From Cupriavidus oxalaticus (GTDB lineage Bacteria; Pseudomonadota; Gammaproteobacteria; Burkholderiales; Burkholderiaceae): a DNA stretch of 64,000 bases. The notes beneath the pieces are model-generated. The model was not told the DNA's origin. It ran no database searches and saw only the letters and a program-made list of their open reading frames with translations. The stretch lies in assembly GCF_004768545.1 (NCBI RefSeq), contig NZ_CP038635.1, forward strand, positions 1 to 64,000, read 5' to 3'. Shown piece after piece: positions 20,516-28,058 of this stretch; the stretch's first letter is position 1; each line of letters opens with the position of its first letter. Position numbers and translations under genes: made by a program.

Positions 20516-22364
20516 TCTTACGCCCCCTTTTTTGGATGAAGCCCCTGTGGGCTACCTGAGGCGACTCGCGTTGCGGAACGGCTATCCGGGGTGGAAAAGC
20601 CTCGTGCAGACCATTGGGCTCAACCCGTCAGTGAATGCGCTGTGGGCCAACAAGCCAGCGCTGAGCGAAACGTTGGGGCTTGAGGTCGAGTGGCTGAACA
20701 ACGTTATGCCGGCGAATGGCGATCACACTGGGCTGTGCGATTCCTTCTTCTTACGCAGTCGCTCAGATCCAATCTGCCCTGAATGCCTATCCAAGAGCAT
20801 CCATCTGCGGCGCGCCTGGGGCCATTGTTTTGTTACTGCTTGCTCCGAGCATGGAAACTTCCTGATTGATGTGTGCCCGGAATGCGGCGAAAGGCTGGTC
20901 ACAGGACGGTTTGGTATAGAACACTGCGATTGCGGCTTCGACCTTCGCCACGCTCAAGCAACTCCGGCTCCCGATATGCATCGCTTCGTAAGTGCGAGGC
21001 TGCAGGGAGACACGAGGTTGGTGCCCGGCGTAGTGGAATTCGGCGAAATGAAGGACTACATCCACCTGGCGAAGTTGCTTTTCCTGCTCGCAACTCATCT
21101 CGATTCGACAGCGCGCCGACCAGGAAAAACCATGCGGCCGAAGACGGTTGCCGAGAGCTTAAAGTTTCTTGATGGCGCGCTCTCGCTGCTGCAGTCCTGG
21201 CCAGAAGGGTTCGCAATCCACGTCAACGATCGACTCGTCCAAGGACCGTCGAACGAATATAGTCTTGCTAAGCGGCTCGGCAGTTGGTACCTAGGGCTGA
21301 AGGCGATATGTGTAAAGCAAGGTGCTTTCGCGCCGCTTTGGCAGGTGTTTTCTGACGTGGTCTTTGACGCCTTCGATGGGGCGCTGCGCGGCGAGGTCGG
21401 GTTGACGCCTTCGGCTGGTATGGCTCGTCGATGGCTGTCAGTGCAGGAAGGTGCTCGCGCCTTGGGGCTCAGTAGAGCGGTACTGTCAGAGGCAGTGGAG
21501 AATGGCGAGGTTCGAGCGGAGATCATCCGTCAGGGTACCCACTACCGCATGGCAATGATCGAGCGGGCCGAAGTTGAACGCGTCCGCACTGCTCGTGCCC
21601 TATGGATCAGCACGTCATCAGCGGCGGAGAGGGTAGGTGTCGCCGATTCCGTTTTGCAGAACCTTGTGCGAGCCGGACTGCTAGATAGCGATCCGCACTG
21701 GCGCTCGACCATTCTCAAGAGCGGCCCAATTTCGACTGTTGCATTAGAAGGCTTCATCCCGCAACTAGACGGCCTTTTGTCGCCTGATAAGACGGTCACT
21801 GACACCCTGGCCTTCAACGATCTGACGGCGCGGCATACGGTCGATCGCGAAGCGCTCGTCTCGTTGTATCGGGCAATTTTCGCAGGGAAACTGCGCCCAA
21901 TAGGGCGCAGTCAAAGGCACGGCCTCGGGGGATTTCTCTTCCCAGCACGTGAAGTGCATCGCTTCCTCGGAACGGCAGCATTGTCGGCGGCGCTGACAGT
22001 TCCGCAGCTAGAGCGTGCCACTGGCTGGAAGTATGAAGTCATTGATCACTGGATCAAAGCGGGACTGCTGGAAGCGGAGTCAGTGAAGATGCATGGGAGA
22101 AGCGTACGCGTTGTCACGGCCAGCGCACTGTGCAAGTTTCGTCGTGAATGGGTGCCTGTTTCCGATCTGGCCGCTGCGGCGCAAAGCAAGTCATCCGCAT
22201 TGCAAAGAAAGCTGGCCACGCTCGGCATTCCAGTGGTCGGGCAACGGAGTACGCCGACTGGTGTGCGCCGAGGTGGACTTGTGCCAATGGCTCGACTGGT
22301 GGGCTTGATTGACTGGTGTCGAGCTGCCAAAGCTGTCGAGCAGTTATCCGGCGATTCGTTGTGA
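20502..22364 (+). CDS. tniQ: TniQ/TnsD-like target-selection protein
   Basis: A 620-aa target selector. The N-terminal TniQ domain (PPFLDEAPVGYLRRLALRNG) is followed by zinc-binding pairs CPEC (92-95), C114/H117, CPEC (125-128) and CDC (142-144). The long C-terminal part contains several helix-turn-helix-like repeats (VQEGARALGLSRAVLSEAV, SSAAERVGVADSVLQNLV, VPQLERATGWKYEVIDHWI). This length and multi-HTH layout resemble TnsD, which recognises a fixed chromosomal site, rather than the short TniQ of CRISPR-associated elements. No Cas genes or CRISPR array are present. The natural attachment site cannot be read here. Confidence 0.88.
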   Translation: MSLIDLTPPFLDEAPVGYLRRLALRNGYPGWKSLVQTIGLNPSVNALWANKPALSETLGLEVEWLNNVMPANGDHTGLCDSFFLRSRSDPICPECLSKSIHLRRAWGHCFVTACSEHGNFLIDVCPECGERLVTGRFGIEHCDCGFDLRHAQATPAPDMHRFVSARLQGDTRLVPGVVEFGEMKDYIHLAKLLFLLATHLDSTARRPGKTMRPKTVAESLKFLDGALSLLQSWPEGFAIHVNDRLVQGPSNEYSLAKRLGSWYLGLKAICVKQGAFAPLWQVFSDVVFDAFDGALRGEVGLTPSAGMARRWLSVQEGARALGLSRAVLSEAVENGEVRAEIIRQGTHYRMAMIERAEVERVRTARALWISTSSAAERVGVADSVLQNLVRAGLLDSDPHWRSTILKSGPISTVALEGFIPQLDGLLSPDKTVTDTLAFNDLTARHTVDREALVSLYRAIFAGKLRPIGRSQRHGLGGFLFPAREVHRFLGTAALSAALTVPQLERATGWKYEVIDHWIKAGLLEAESVKMHGRSVRVVTASALCKFRREWVPVSDLAAAAQSKSSALQRKLATLGIPVVGQRSTPTGVRRGGLVPMARLVGLIDWCRAAKAVEQLSGDSL

Positions 22365-22511
22365 AGCGTCCCCTATGAGCATGGACCCAACTGAATTCCT
22401 GAAGCTACCTTTCGTCCACAACGCCTCGCCGGCGCTAGGCCAAATTGATCGGCAGCCCAGCAGGGATTGATCGAGTGAACCAGACTTTCTCTGGAGCCAA
22501 GGAGCTAAGAC

Positions 22512-22946
22512 ATGTTGCGCGTGACGGTGGAACTATGGCCAGGGGGCCGCACGATTGGACGGCGCACGCTGGCTACGGCGGACGTCTGGCGGGTGCGCTC
22601 TGGCGCGCAGGCCGACTACGAATTTGAATTGGGAGACGATTTGCTCCCCGACCAGGTGTGGAGAGGAGGCATGCAGGACTATCCCCGCTGGTCCGCCACG
22701 GTGTGGGATTTGGTCGCACGCAGCATTGCGATAGCTTTGACGGGCAAGGAGGAGTTGCCGCCGCGGCCGACCACTCCGCTAGTCCCCGTTCATGGCCGCG
22801 ATAGCGGGTGGCCATACGTCCTCCTTGAAGACATTCCGGAACCGACCCGGACGTTCTTCATCGCGAATCTGCGGGGCTCGAGCGTGCCTAGCTTAGATTC
22901 GGCGTACGCTTGGGATTGGGAAGATTTTCTAACTGGACAACGATGA
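22512..22946 (+). CDS. Small conserved hypothetical protein (144 aa)
   Basis: Starts MLRVTVELWPGGRT with AAGGAG well placed before the ATG. The first 45 residues predict as beta strands (TLATADVWRVRSG, ADYEFELGDDLLP), followed by a Trp/Pro-rich second half. Proteins beginning MLRVTVELxPGG are small proteins of unknown role that recur in accessory DNA. It follows tniQ on the same strand after 147 bases and may be transposon cargo. A shorter frame at 22445-22627 in another phase is not the gene. Confidence 0.65.
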   Translation: MLRVTVELWPGGRTIGRRTLATADVWRVRSGAQADYEFELGDDLLPDQVWRGGMQDYPRWSATVWDLVARSIAIALTGKEELPPRPTTPLVPVHGRDSGWPYVLLEDIPEPTRTFFIANLRGSSVPSLDSAYAWDWEDFLTGQR

Positions 22947-23420
22947 GCGATAGCACCGTCGCGCATGCACCACGGCGTCCGGTCTTATCTGTACAACGGT
23001 ATCACGGAGGAACTGCAAGGCCACGTGACTCGATACGGTCCCCTTTGAATTGCCAGCCATCGGTTTCCGCCCGACTCGGACTCCCCCTGTGTGAAGCAAG
23101 CGACTACGTGACGACTTGTAGCTTGGTGACGCTGTGCGACTACCAGTGTTCGCAGCGAGAAATTGGCAGCGAGAAGAAACTATCAGTGGCGGATAATTCG
23201 TGATTGCCGATCAGCGGCAGTTTCCCATGACACCCAAGCTCTCCATTGGCATGACTGCGCCGAAGGCGGCGAGCGAGCGTTCCCAGACAAGTCAATGTCT
23301 CGTTAGGCGTTTGCACCACGCCACAATGGTTGACGCATTGGGAAGTCGAACACCAAATGGGCTAGGAAAAGGAACTTTCAGTCAGGGATACGGGCTGCGC
23401 GGTTGCTTCGATAATCCACT
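22947..23420. other. No recognisable gene
   Basis: About 470 bases between the 144-aa hypothetical gene and the converging transposase-derived gene. Only short open frames without ribosome-binding sites. A transposon end could lie here, but no inverted copy of the left-end repeats was seen. Confidence 0.45.
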
Positions 23421-23849
23421 TTACAAGTGCAAATTGTAATCTATGCGCCATTCTGCGAGTGCGTGTAGAACAGCCAGGCTATTGAGATTGCTGTGATTCG
23501 GACTAACCTCTTCTAACCTGCGGAGCGCTGATCGCATCATCCTTTCGTCTGGCATAGCGGTTACTGGCGTGGCCGAGATGACTGTTACGCTGCGACGACG
23601 TGCCCAATTTGACAGGGCTTCATTGTCGGCACTGAGCGCATGATCCGTGAGGATCGACTCAGGGATCCCGCCGTCATGGATAGCGGCCTCAAGCCACCCC
23701 TCCAACTGATTTCCTAGCGGGGTGTGCGAGAACGCAATCGCAATGCAGGATCCGTCAATACAGTCCCGAAGCGCATACAAAAACAACTCCTCGCGCGATT
23801 CGAAGAATTTGGCCATCTGGAAGGCCCAGGTCACGCTCGATTTCCGCAT
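23421..23849 (-). CDS. IS3-transposase-derived mini-protein (142 aa)
   Basis: The sequence follows the IS3-family OrfB integrase core in order. A segment YALRDCIDGSCIAIAF matches the strand carrying VVDDFTRECLAI, SILTDHALSADNEALSNWA matches VDNGPEFTSRALDAWA, and the end AEWRIDYNLHL matches the typical WRxDYNxxRPH. The first catalytic Asp and the final Glu regions are altered (MAKFF and PDERMMRSALRRL), and the protein ends at the YN motif, so it cannot be an active transposase. Unlike a simple fossil it has a clean ATG, a good AAGGAA Shine-Dalgarno and a strong palindrome directly upstream. It may have been exapted as a DNA-binding or regulatory protein; decay is the alternative. Confidence 0.55.
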   Translation of the reverse strand: MRKSSVTWAFQMAKFFESREELFLYALRDCIDGSCIAIAFSHTPLGNQLEGWLEAAIHDGGIPESILTDHALSADNEALSNWARRRSVTVISATPVTAMPDERMMRSALRRLEEVSPNHSNLNSLAVLHALAEWRIDYNLHL

Positions 23850-23864
23850 ATGCTGTTCCTTGTC

Positions 23865-23891
23865 AATACGGCCTATATTCTAGGCCGTATT
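23865..23891 (-). promoter_or_regulatory. Perfect palindrome before the transposase-derived gene
   Basis: AATACGGCCTA (23865-23875), five bases, then TAGGCCGTATT (23881-23891). It ends 16 bases before the ATG and borders the Shine-Dalgarno. It could be an operator for autoregulation or a leader hairpin that hides the ribosome site. Confidence 0.7.
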
Positions 23892-24063
23892 GGGAATTGC
23901 AGACATTCCATGGAGTAGTGTCTGGATTTCCCCAGTAGATCGCACGAGTGTGCGGAGTGGGCATGTGCTCCTGCAATGGGGATGCGATAGGTGTCGAGTC
24001 GCAGCGGTGCACTAACGGCAACGCCAGATTGCTGGATCGGCGCGATCAGCTACTTACGGTGTT

Positions 24064-24185
24064 CTACAGCGAGTTGTGGGCGACGAGGAGGGCTTCGTTC
24101 ACGCCACCGACGCGACGCAGTCCGATGCCCTGTATGACGTCCAGCGGCGCCACAATTTCAGCGTCCCTATGTGATGCTCCGAGCC
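24064..24185 (-). pseudogene. Possible 3' remnant of an unknown gene
   Basis: Read on the minus strand, the frame gives GASHRDAEIVAPLDVIQGIG, then RRVGGVNEALLVA and HNSL before a stop at 24064. It looks like the end of a folded protein but has no start of its own and runs directly from the ydcF 3' end in another phase. Family not recognised; low certainty. Confidence 0.25.
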
Positions 24186-25001
24186 TCAGATCTCTCCCAG
24201 CACCCACCCGCTGATAAACGCGAAATATTCCCTTAACCACGCGTTGTAGCGCAGATAAAGTGGGGTAGGTGCCGCCACCCCAACTACTGACCCGAACCCC
24301 GCCTTCCGCGCAATCCGCTCAGCCCGCATCAGATGAAAATCACTTGTCACCAGCACCAACGGTTCCGCAGCAATCAAGCCCCGCTGCTCCAGCAACCGGC
24401 GGCTGAAGCGCAGGTTTTCCTCCGTGCTGGTACTCCGGTTCTCCCGGATCAGGCGGTCGGCCGTCAGCCCATGCGCGATCAGGTAGTCCGCCATGATGTC
24501 CGCCTCGCGGCATTGCCGTAAGAAGTCCCGCCCCCCGCTCACCACCACCCACGCCGCAGGCCATTGCCGTGCCAGTGCCATGCCTGCGTCCAGCCGGGCC
24601 ACCAGCGTCGGCGACGCAGCGCAATGCGGGGTGCCGGAGCCAAGGATGACGATGGTCCTCGCCGCCGTTGCCTTCTCCGCAGATTCGGCAATGCTGCGGT
24701 GGATGAAGTGGAAGAACACTGCCACCGTCGCCAGCCATACCGCGAATGCCGTCCACCCTGCCCGCCAGATCCATCGACGCCGCGCGCTGGCCGCACGCCA
24801 TTGCGCCACGGCATCCCAGCGCCATGCCAGCGCAAGGCATGCCGCGCCGATCGCGCCGGGCAGCGTCACGCCGAAGTTGATCAGCCCCGTCAGCATCAGC
24901 GCGATGGCATCACCCAGCAGCAAGGCGCCCGCCAATGCCAGGCCGATGCGCCGCCACAGGGCGTCGGCGTTCATGTCATGCGTTGTGGTTCTTGCCAACA
25001 T
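24186..25001 (-). CDS. YdcF/DUF218 membrane protein
   Basis: Two or three N-terminal membrane helices (IGLALAGALLLGDAIALML, LTGLINFGVTLPGAIGAACL, AGWTAFAVWLATVAVFF) are followed by a periplasmic or cytoplasmic DUF218 domain: TIVILGSGTPHCAASPT, ARLDAGMALARQW, VVVSGGRD, ENRSTSTEENLRFSRRLL and LVTSDFHLMRAE. SanA/YdcF proteins of this type are linked to envelope barrier function; the substrate is unknown. The length of 271 aa is usual. The start could also be 24974. A C-terminal remnant of a second such gene lies at 38275-38331. Confidence 0.85.
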   Translation of the reverse strand: MLARTTTHDMNADALWRRIGLALAGALLLGDAIALMLTGLINFGVTLPGAIGAACLALAWRWDAVAQWRAASARRRWIWRAGWTAFAVWLATVAVFFHFIHRSIAESAEKATAARTIVILGSGTPHCAASPTLVARLDAGMALARQWPAAWVVVSGGRDFLRQCREADIMADYLIAHGLTADRLIRENRSTSTEENLRFSRRLLEQRGLIAAEPLVLVTSDFHLMRAERIARKAGFGSVVGVAAPTPLYLRYNAWLREYFAFISGWVLGEI

Positions 25002-25099
25002 CGTCCGATGCGTTGAACTCGTTGGCGTGAAGCATACCGTGCGTGATGGAGTCCTGTCGTGACAGGCGGTGGAGCCTGCTCAGAGGCTGTTTTCAATTA

Positions 25100-25972
25100 T
25101 CAGGTTCGACCCAACGCATCCAGCTCTGCAAGCACCGCTTCCGACAGCGTGATCTGCCCGGCCTTCAGGTTCTCCCGCAAATGCTGCACCGACGAAGTCC
25201 CCGGAATCAGCAACACATTCGGCGCCCGATGGAGCAGCCACGCCAGTGCCACCTGCATCGGCGTAGCGCCAATCGCCTCAGCCACCCTGAACAACCCCGC
25301 CGACTGAATCGGCGTGAACCCGCCCAGCGGAAAGAACGGCACGTACGCAATCCCCTGCTCCGCCAGTTCATCCACCAGCGCATCATCCCCACGCTGCACG
25401 AGGTTGTACTGGTTCTGCACACAGACAATCGGCGCAATCTTGCGCGCCTGCGCCACCTGCGGCGACGTCACGTTGCTCAGCCCGATGTGGCGAACCAGCC
25501 CCTGCCTTTGCAACTCGGCCAGCGCGGTGACCTCCCTTTCGATCGAGGCCTCAGTCGGCGCATGGATGTCCCCCATGATCCGCAGGTTGACGACATCCAG
25601 CACCTCCACGCCAAGGTTGCGCAGGTTGTCATGGACCCCTTGCCGGATGGACCCCGGCTCCAGAGCCGGCAGCCAAGAGGCGTCTTCACCGCGCCGCGCG
25701 CCTACCTTGGTGACGATCACCAGGTCATCCGGGTAAGGATGGAGAGCTTCGCGGATGAGCTGGTTGGTAATGTGCGGGCCGTAGTAGTCACTCGTATCGA
25801 TGTGGTTGACACCTGACGAGACGGCTTCGCGCAGCACGGCGATCGCGGCGTCTCGGTCCTTCGGCGGTCCGAACACGCCGGGTCCGGCTAGTTGCATGGC
25901 GCCGTAGCCCATGCGGTTCAAGGTGCGGCCGGCAAGCGTATAGGTGGTGGCGGGGCGATGGGATTGGGGCAT
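25100..25972 (-). CDS. Aldo/keto reductase
   Basis: A 290-aa NADPH-dependent oxidoreductase of the (beta/alpha)8 AKR fold. It has GYGAMQLAGPGVFGPP near the start, catalytic Asp/Tyr in HIDTSDYYGP, Lys in VIVTKVG and the cofactor-binding end ALAWLLHRAPNVLLIPGTSS. The ATG at 25972 is chosen over 26026 because the longer N-terminus is not AKR-like. It is transcribed away from a LysR-type gene, the usual arrangement for a regulator controlling its neighbour. Physiological substrate unknown. Confidence 0.92.
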   Translation of the reverse strand: MPQSHRPATTYTLAGRTLNRMGYGAMQLAGPGVFGPPKDRDAAIAVLREAVSSGVNHIDTSDYYGPHITNQLIREALHPYPDDLVIVTKVGARRGEDASWLPALEPGSIRQGVHDNLRNLGVEVLDVVNLRIMGDIHAPTEASIEREVTALAELQRQGLVRHIGLSNVTSPQVAQARKIAPIVCVQNQYNLVQRGDDALVDELAEQGIAYVPFFPLGGFTPIQSAGLFRVAEAIGATPMQVALAWLLHRAPNVLLIPGTSSVQHLRENLKAGQITLSEAVLAELDALGRT

Positions 25973-26029
25973 GACGCTCTCCTTGATTCGGTTTGGCTGA
26001 ACAGGTGGCGCCAGTATGTTTGGCATTGC

Positions 26030-26082
26030 AGTGTTTGATAATCCGGCCTAGATTGAATGAGCTGTTTCAAAAATTAAACACT
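26030..26082. promoter_or_regulatory. Candidate LysR-type operator between divergent genes
   Basis: TGTTT-N8-AAACA at 26063-26080 and a second half-site AGTGTTT at 26030-26036, mirrored by AAACACT at 26076-26082, lie between the aldo/keto reductase and LysR starts. LysR-type regulators bind such AT-rich dyads in divergent promoters. Confidence 0.4.
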
Positions 26083-26091
26083 AACACTGGC

Positions 26092-26994
26092 ATGGAATTC
26101 AACGATCTTGCCGCGTTCGTGTCGGTGGCCCGCGCCGGGGGTTTTCGGGATGCGGCGCGCATCAGCGGCGTCTCGGCGTCCAGCCTCAGCATCGCCGTGC
26201 GCCGCCTGGAGTCGAAGCTGGGCCTGCGCCTGCTCAACCGCACTACACGCAGCGTCGCTCCGACCGAAGCGGGGCTGCGCCTGCTCGAGCGGATCACGCC
26301 CCTGTTCAGCGAGATGGAATCGGCACTGGACGTCCTGAACGCATTCCGCGACAAGCCAGCAGGCACGCTCAAGCTGAACGTGCCATCTAGCGCCGCGTGG
26401 ACGGTGCTGCCCGCCATCATCCCGCCGTTCCTGGAGGCCTACCCCGACATCCGCGTAGAGGTGGTGGTCGAGGATGGCTTCGTCGACGTGCTGGCCATTG
26501 GCTGTGACGCAGGCATCCGCTACGAAGAGCGGCTTGAGCAGGACATGGTCGCCATACCGATCGGGCCGCGCGTGCAACGCTTCGCGACGGCGGCAACGCC
26601 TGGCTATCTCGACAGGCACGGCCGGCCGGAGCACCCGCGCGAACTGCTCTCCCACATCTGCCTGCGCGGCCAGTTTGCCAGCGGCGCGATGCCACCGTGG
26701 ACCTTCGAGCGCGACGGCGAGGAGCTGAGGCTGGACCCGCCCATCCGTCTGCTGATCCGGCCCGCTGGGGCCTTTGATCTTGCGCTCAGCACCGCGCTGG
26801 CGGGGGTTGGCGTTATCCACATCTTCGAGGGCAAGCTGAGGCCGTATCTCGACAGCGGAGAACTGGAGCCGATCCTTGAGCCGTGGTGGCAGTGCTTTTC
26901 GGGGCCGTCTCTTTACTATCCGGGGCGGCGGCATTTGCCGGCGCCTTTGCGGGCGTTCGTGGATTTCTTGAAGGGGAAGGGAGAGTCTGGCTGA
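26092..26994 (+). CDS. LysR-family transcriptional regulator
   Basis: A 300-aa regulator with an N-terminal winged HTH (LAAFVSVARAGGFRDAARIS, then LSIAVRRLESKLGLRLLNRT) and a two-lobed effector-binding domain (TLKLNVPSSAAWTVLPAII onward). The start MEFNDLAAFV at 26092 matches the family; the frame extends upstream but has no homology. Most similar in style to the AaeR/DmlR-like subgroup that controls adjacent oxidoreductases. Likely regulates the divergent aldo/keto reductase and itself; the inducer is unknown. Confidence 0.9.
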   Translation: MEFNDLAAFVSVARAGGFRDAARISGVSASSLSIAVRRLESKLGLRLLNRTTRSVAPTEAGLRLLERITPLFSEMESALDVLNAFRDKPAGTLKLNVPSSAAWTVLPAIIPPFLEAYPDIRVEVVVEDGFVDVLAIGCDAGIRYEERLEQDMVAIPIGPRVQRFATAATPGYLDRHGRPEHPRELLSHICLRGQFASGAMPPWTFERDGEELRLDPPIRLLIRPAGAFDLALSTALAGVGVIHIFEGKLRPYLDSGELEPILEPWWQCFSGPSLYYPGRRHLPAPLRAFVDFLKGKGESG

Positions 26995-27016
26995 GCGGCT
27001 CGCGCGTAGCGCCCTA

Positions 27017-27217
27017 TTGCCGTGCGAGCCGAATGTCCTCGGCGAGGAACTGGAAGTCGTCTGGGAAATTGAACCGGGCGCCCAGGTCATTGAACGGGCT
27101 GGCCTTCCATCAGTCACGGCTGAGGACGACCCCGACACGCTTGATGCTTTTGCGAACGATTTCCCTCGCGAACTCCGCCATTTGACTGATTCTAACGAGA
27201 GCACGACTGCCGAATAA
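27017..27217 (+). pseudogene. Fossil of a DrmD-like SNF2 helicase
   Basis: Starting just after the LysR stop, the frame reads NVLGEELEVVWEIEPGAQVI, then AGLPSVTAEDDPDTLDAF. As I recall the family, the N-terminal part of the DISARM SNF2 helicase DrmD has this character (VLGExLxVVWExEPGA followed by a DxPxxLDAFL element). The frame diverges after about 45 residues and stops. The ATPase core is absent. There is no usable start: the first codon available is TTG without a ribosome-binding site. Confidence 0.4.
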
Positions 27218-27537
27218 TTGAGATGTAATTTCGCTGTCCGCTCTGGGCGCGAACTTTACGAGGCACACACGTGGAAATTCGAGCTATGTATGTGGTCAAT
27301 TTGCAGGCACCAACAGCGATGGGCTGCATTCCGGGGCATCCTCTTCGACCCGCGTGGCCATGTCGCCAATGTGGATTAGAACCTCATGCGGCCGCTCACG
27401 CCGCCGACCCTTGCTGCAGTTGCAGATGGCATTGCGGCAAACTGAAAGTAAGCTAGGGCAAATCGGCAAAGATGCGCGCTACACCCTTCCGCCGAGCTTG
27501 TCTGCCAATATTTTTATAAGGTTCACGCCTCTAGACC
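27218..27537. other. No recognisable gene
   Basis: About 320 bases between the helicase fossil and the next gene. One 61-codon frame (27271-27456) is rich in Cys, Pro and His and does not look coding. It probably holds the promoter of the following gene group. Confidence 0.45.
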
Positions 27538-27939
27538 ATGCTCAATATGCTTAGCTTCTTCGCACCTCGTCAGTATGAGAACCCCCTTACCGAGCAGGGT
27601 CGTGCACGTACTATCGCAGCCTTTCATCTCGCGCAAGGAAACACTGATGAACTGACGACCATGGAGATGCGGCGGGATGTTCTCAACAAACTCATGAGTC
27701 CGCGTGCTGTCAGTTACTGGCTCAACGACAAGGAGTGGCTCTGCATCAGCAGAAAGGTTGGTCAAGTAGCGCTGCTGCGGTTGACCGATGCGGGGCTGCG
27801 AACATGTGCCAATAGCGTTGCGGGCGGAAGTGAGGTGCCAACTACCTCAGAATTGGTTGCGAGTCGTCGCCGGCTGATGCTACATGGCGGCACGGGTCAC
27901 ACGGAGGTGGTCTTTCCTTTCCTCCGGGAGGAGGACTAA
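27538..27939 (+). CDS. Hypothetical protein, possibly winged-helix (133 aa)
   Basis: Family not recognised. Composition is that of a soluble protein. The helix-rich middle (AFHLAQGNTDELTTMEMRRD, LNKLMSPRAVSYWL) followed by strand-like ISRKVGQVALLRLTDAGLRT resembles a winged helix, where LLRLTDAG is a common end of the wing. The start is 27538 or 27550; neither has a strong Shine-Dalgarno. It is the first of four co-directional genes reaching 31360 and could regulate them. Confidence 0.5.
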   Translation: MLNMLSFFAPRQYENPLTEQGRARTIAAFHLAQGNTDELTTMEMRRDVLNKLMSPRAVSYWLNDKEWLCISRKVGQVALLRLTDAGLRTCANSVAGGSEVPTTSELVASRRRLMLHGGTGHTEVVFPFLREED

Positions 27940-28058
27940 TGCTTCGGTGCGCGTTTAGATGAGAGATACAAATACTACGATGACCAGTGGCTCACGTTGC
28001 GAATGTCCAAGAGTCTGGAAGAGCCGGTCGCCGATCACGACACAACAAGGAGATCAAG

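Larger units (their letters stand above)
16396..22364 (+). mobile_element. Tn7-like transposition module tnsA-tnsB-tnsC-tniQ
   Basis: Four overlapping plus-strand genes encode a TnsA-type endonuclease, a DDE transposase, an AAA+ regulator and a TniQ target selector, which is the full Tn7-like core. Upstream are repeated motifs that could be transposase-binding sites (tandem 20-bp repeat at 16468-16507 and a TGACAG/TTTCAC/TTACTGTCAAT block at 16396-16432). The outer boundaries are not proven. No flanking 5-bp target duplication was identified, and the right end could be just after 22946 or much further, near 37431, where the same block recurs in inverted orientation. Confidence 0.7.

Noticed and set aside
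20502..22946. CRISPR-associated transposon
   Set aside because: TniQ is long and TnsD-like, and neither cas genes nor a repeat-spacer array is present in the window.
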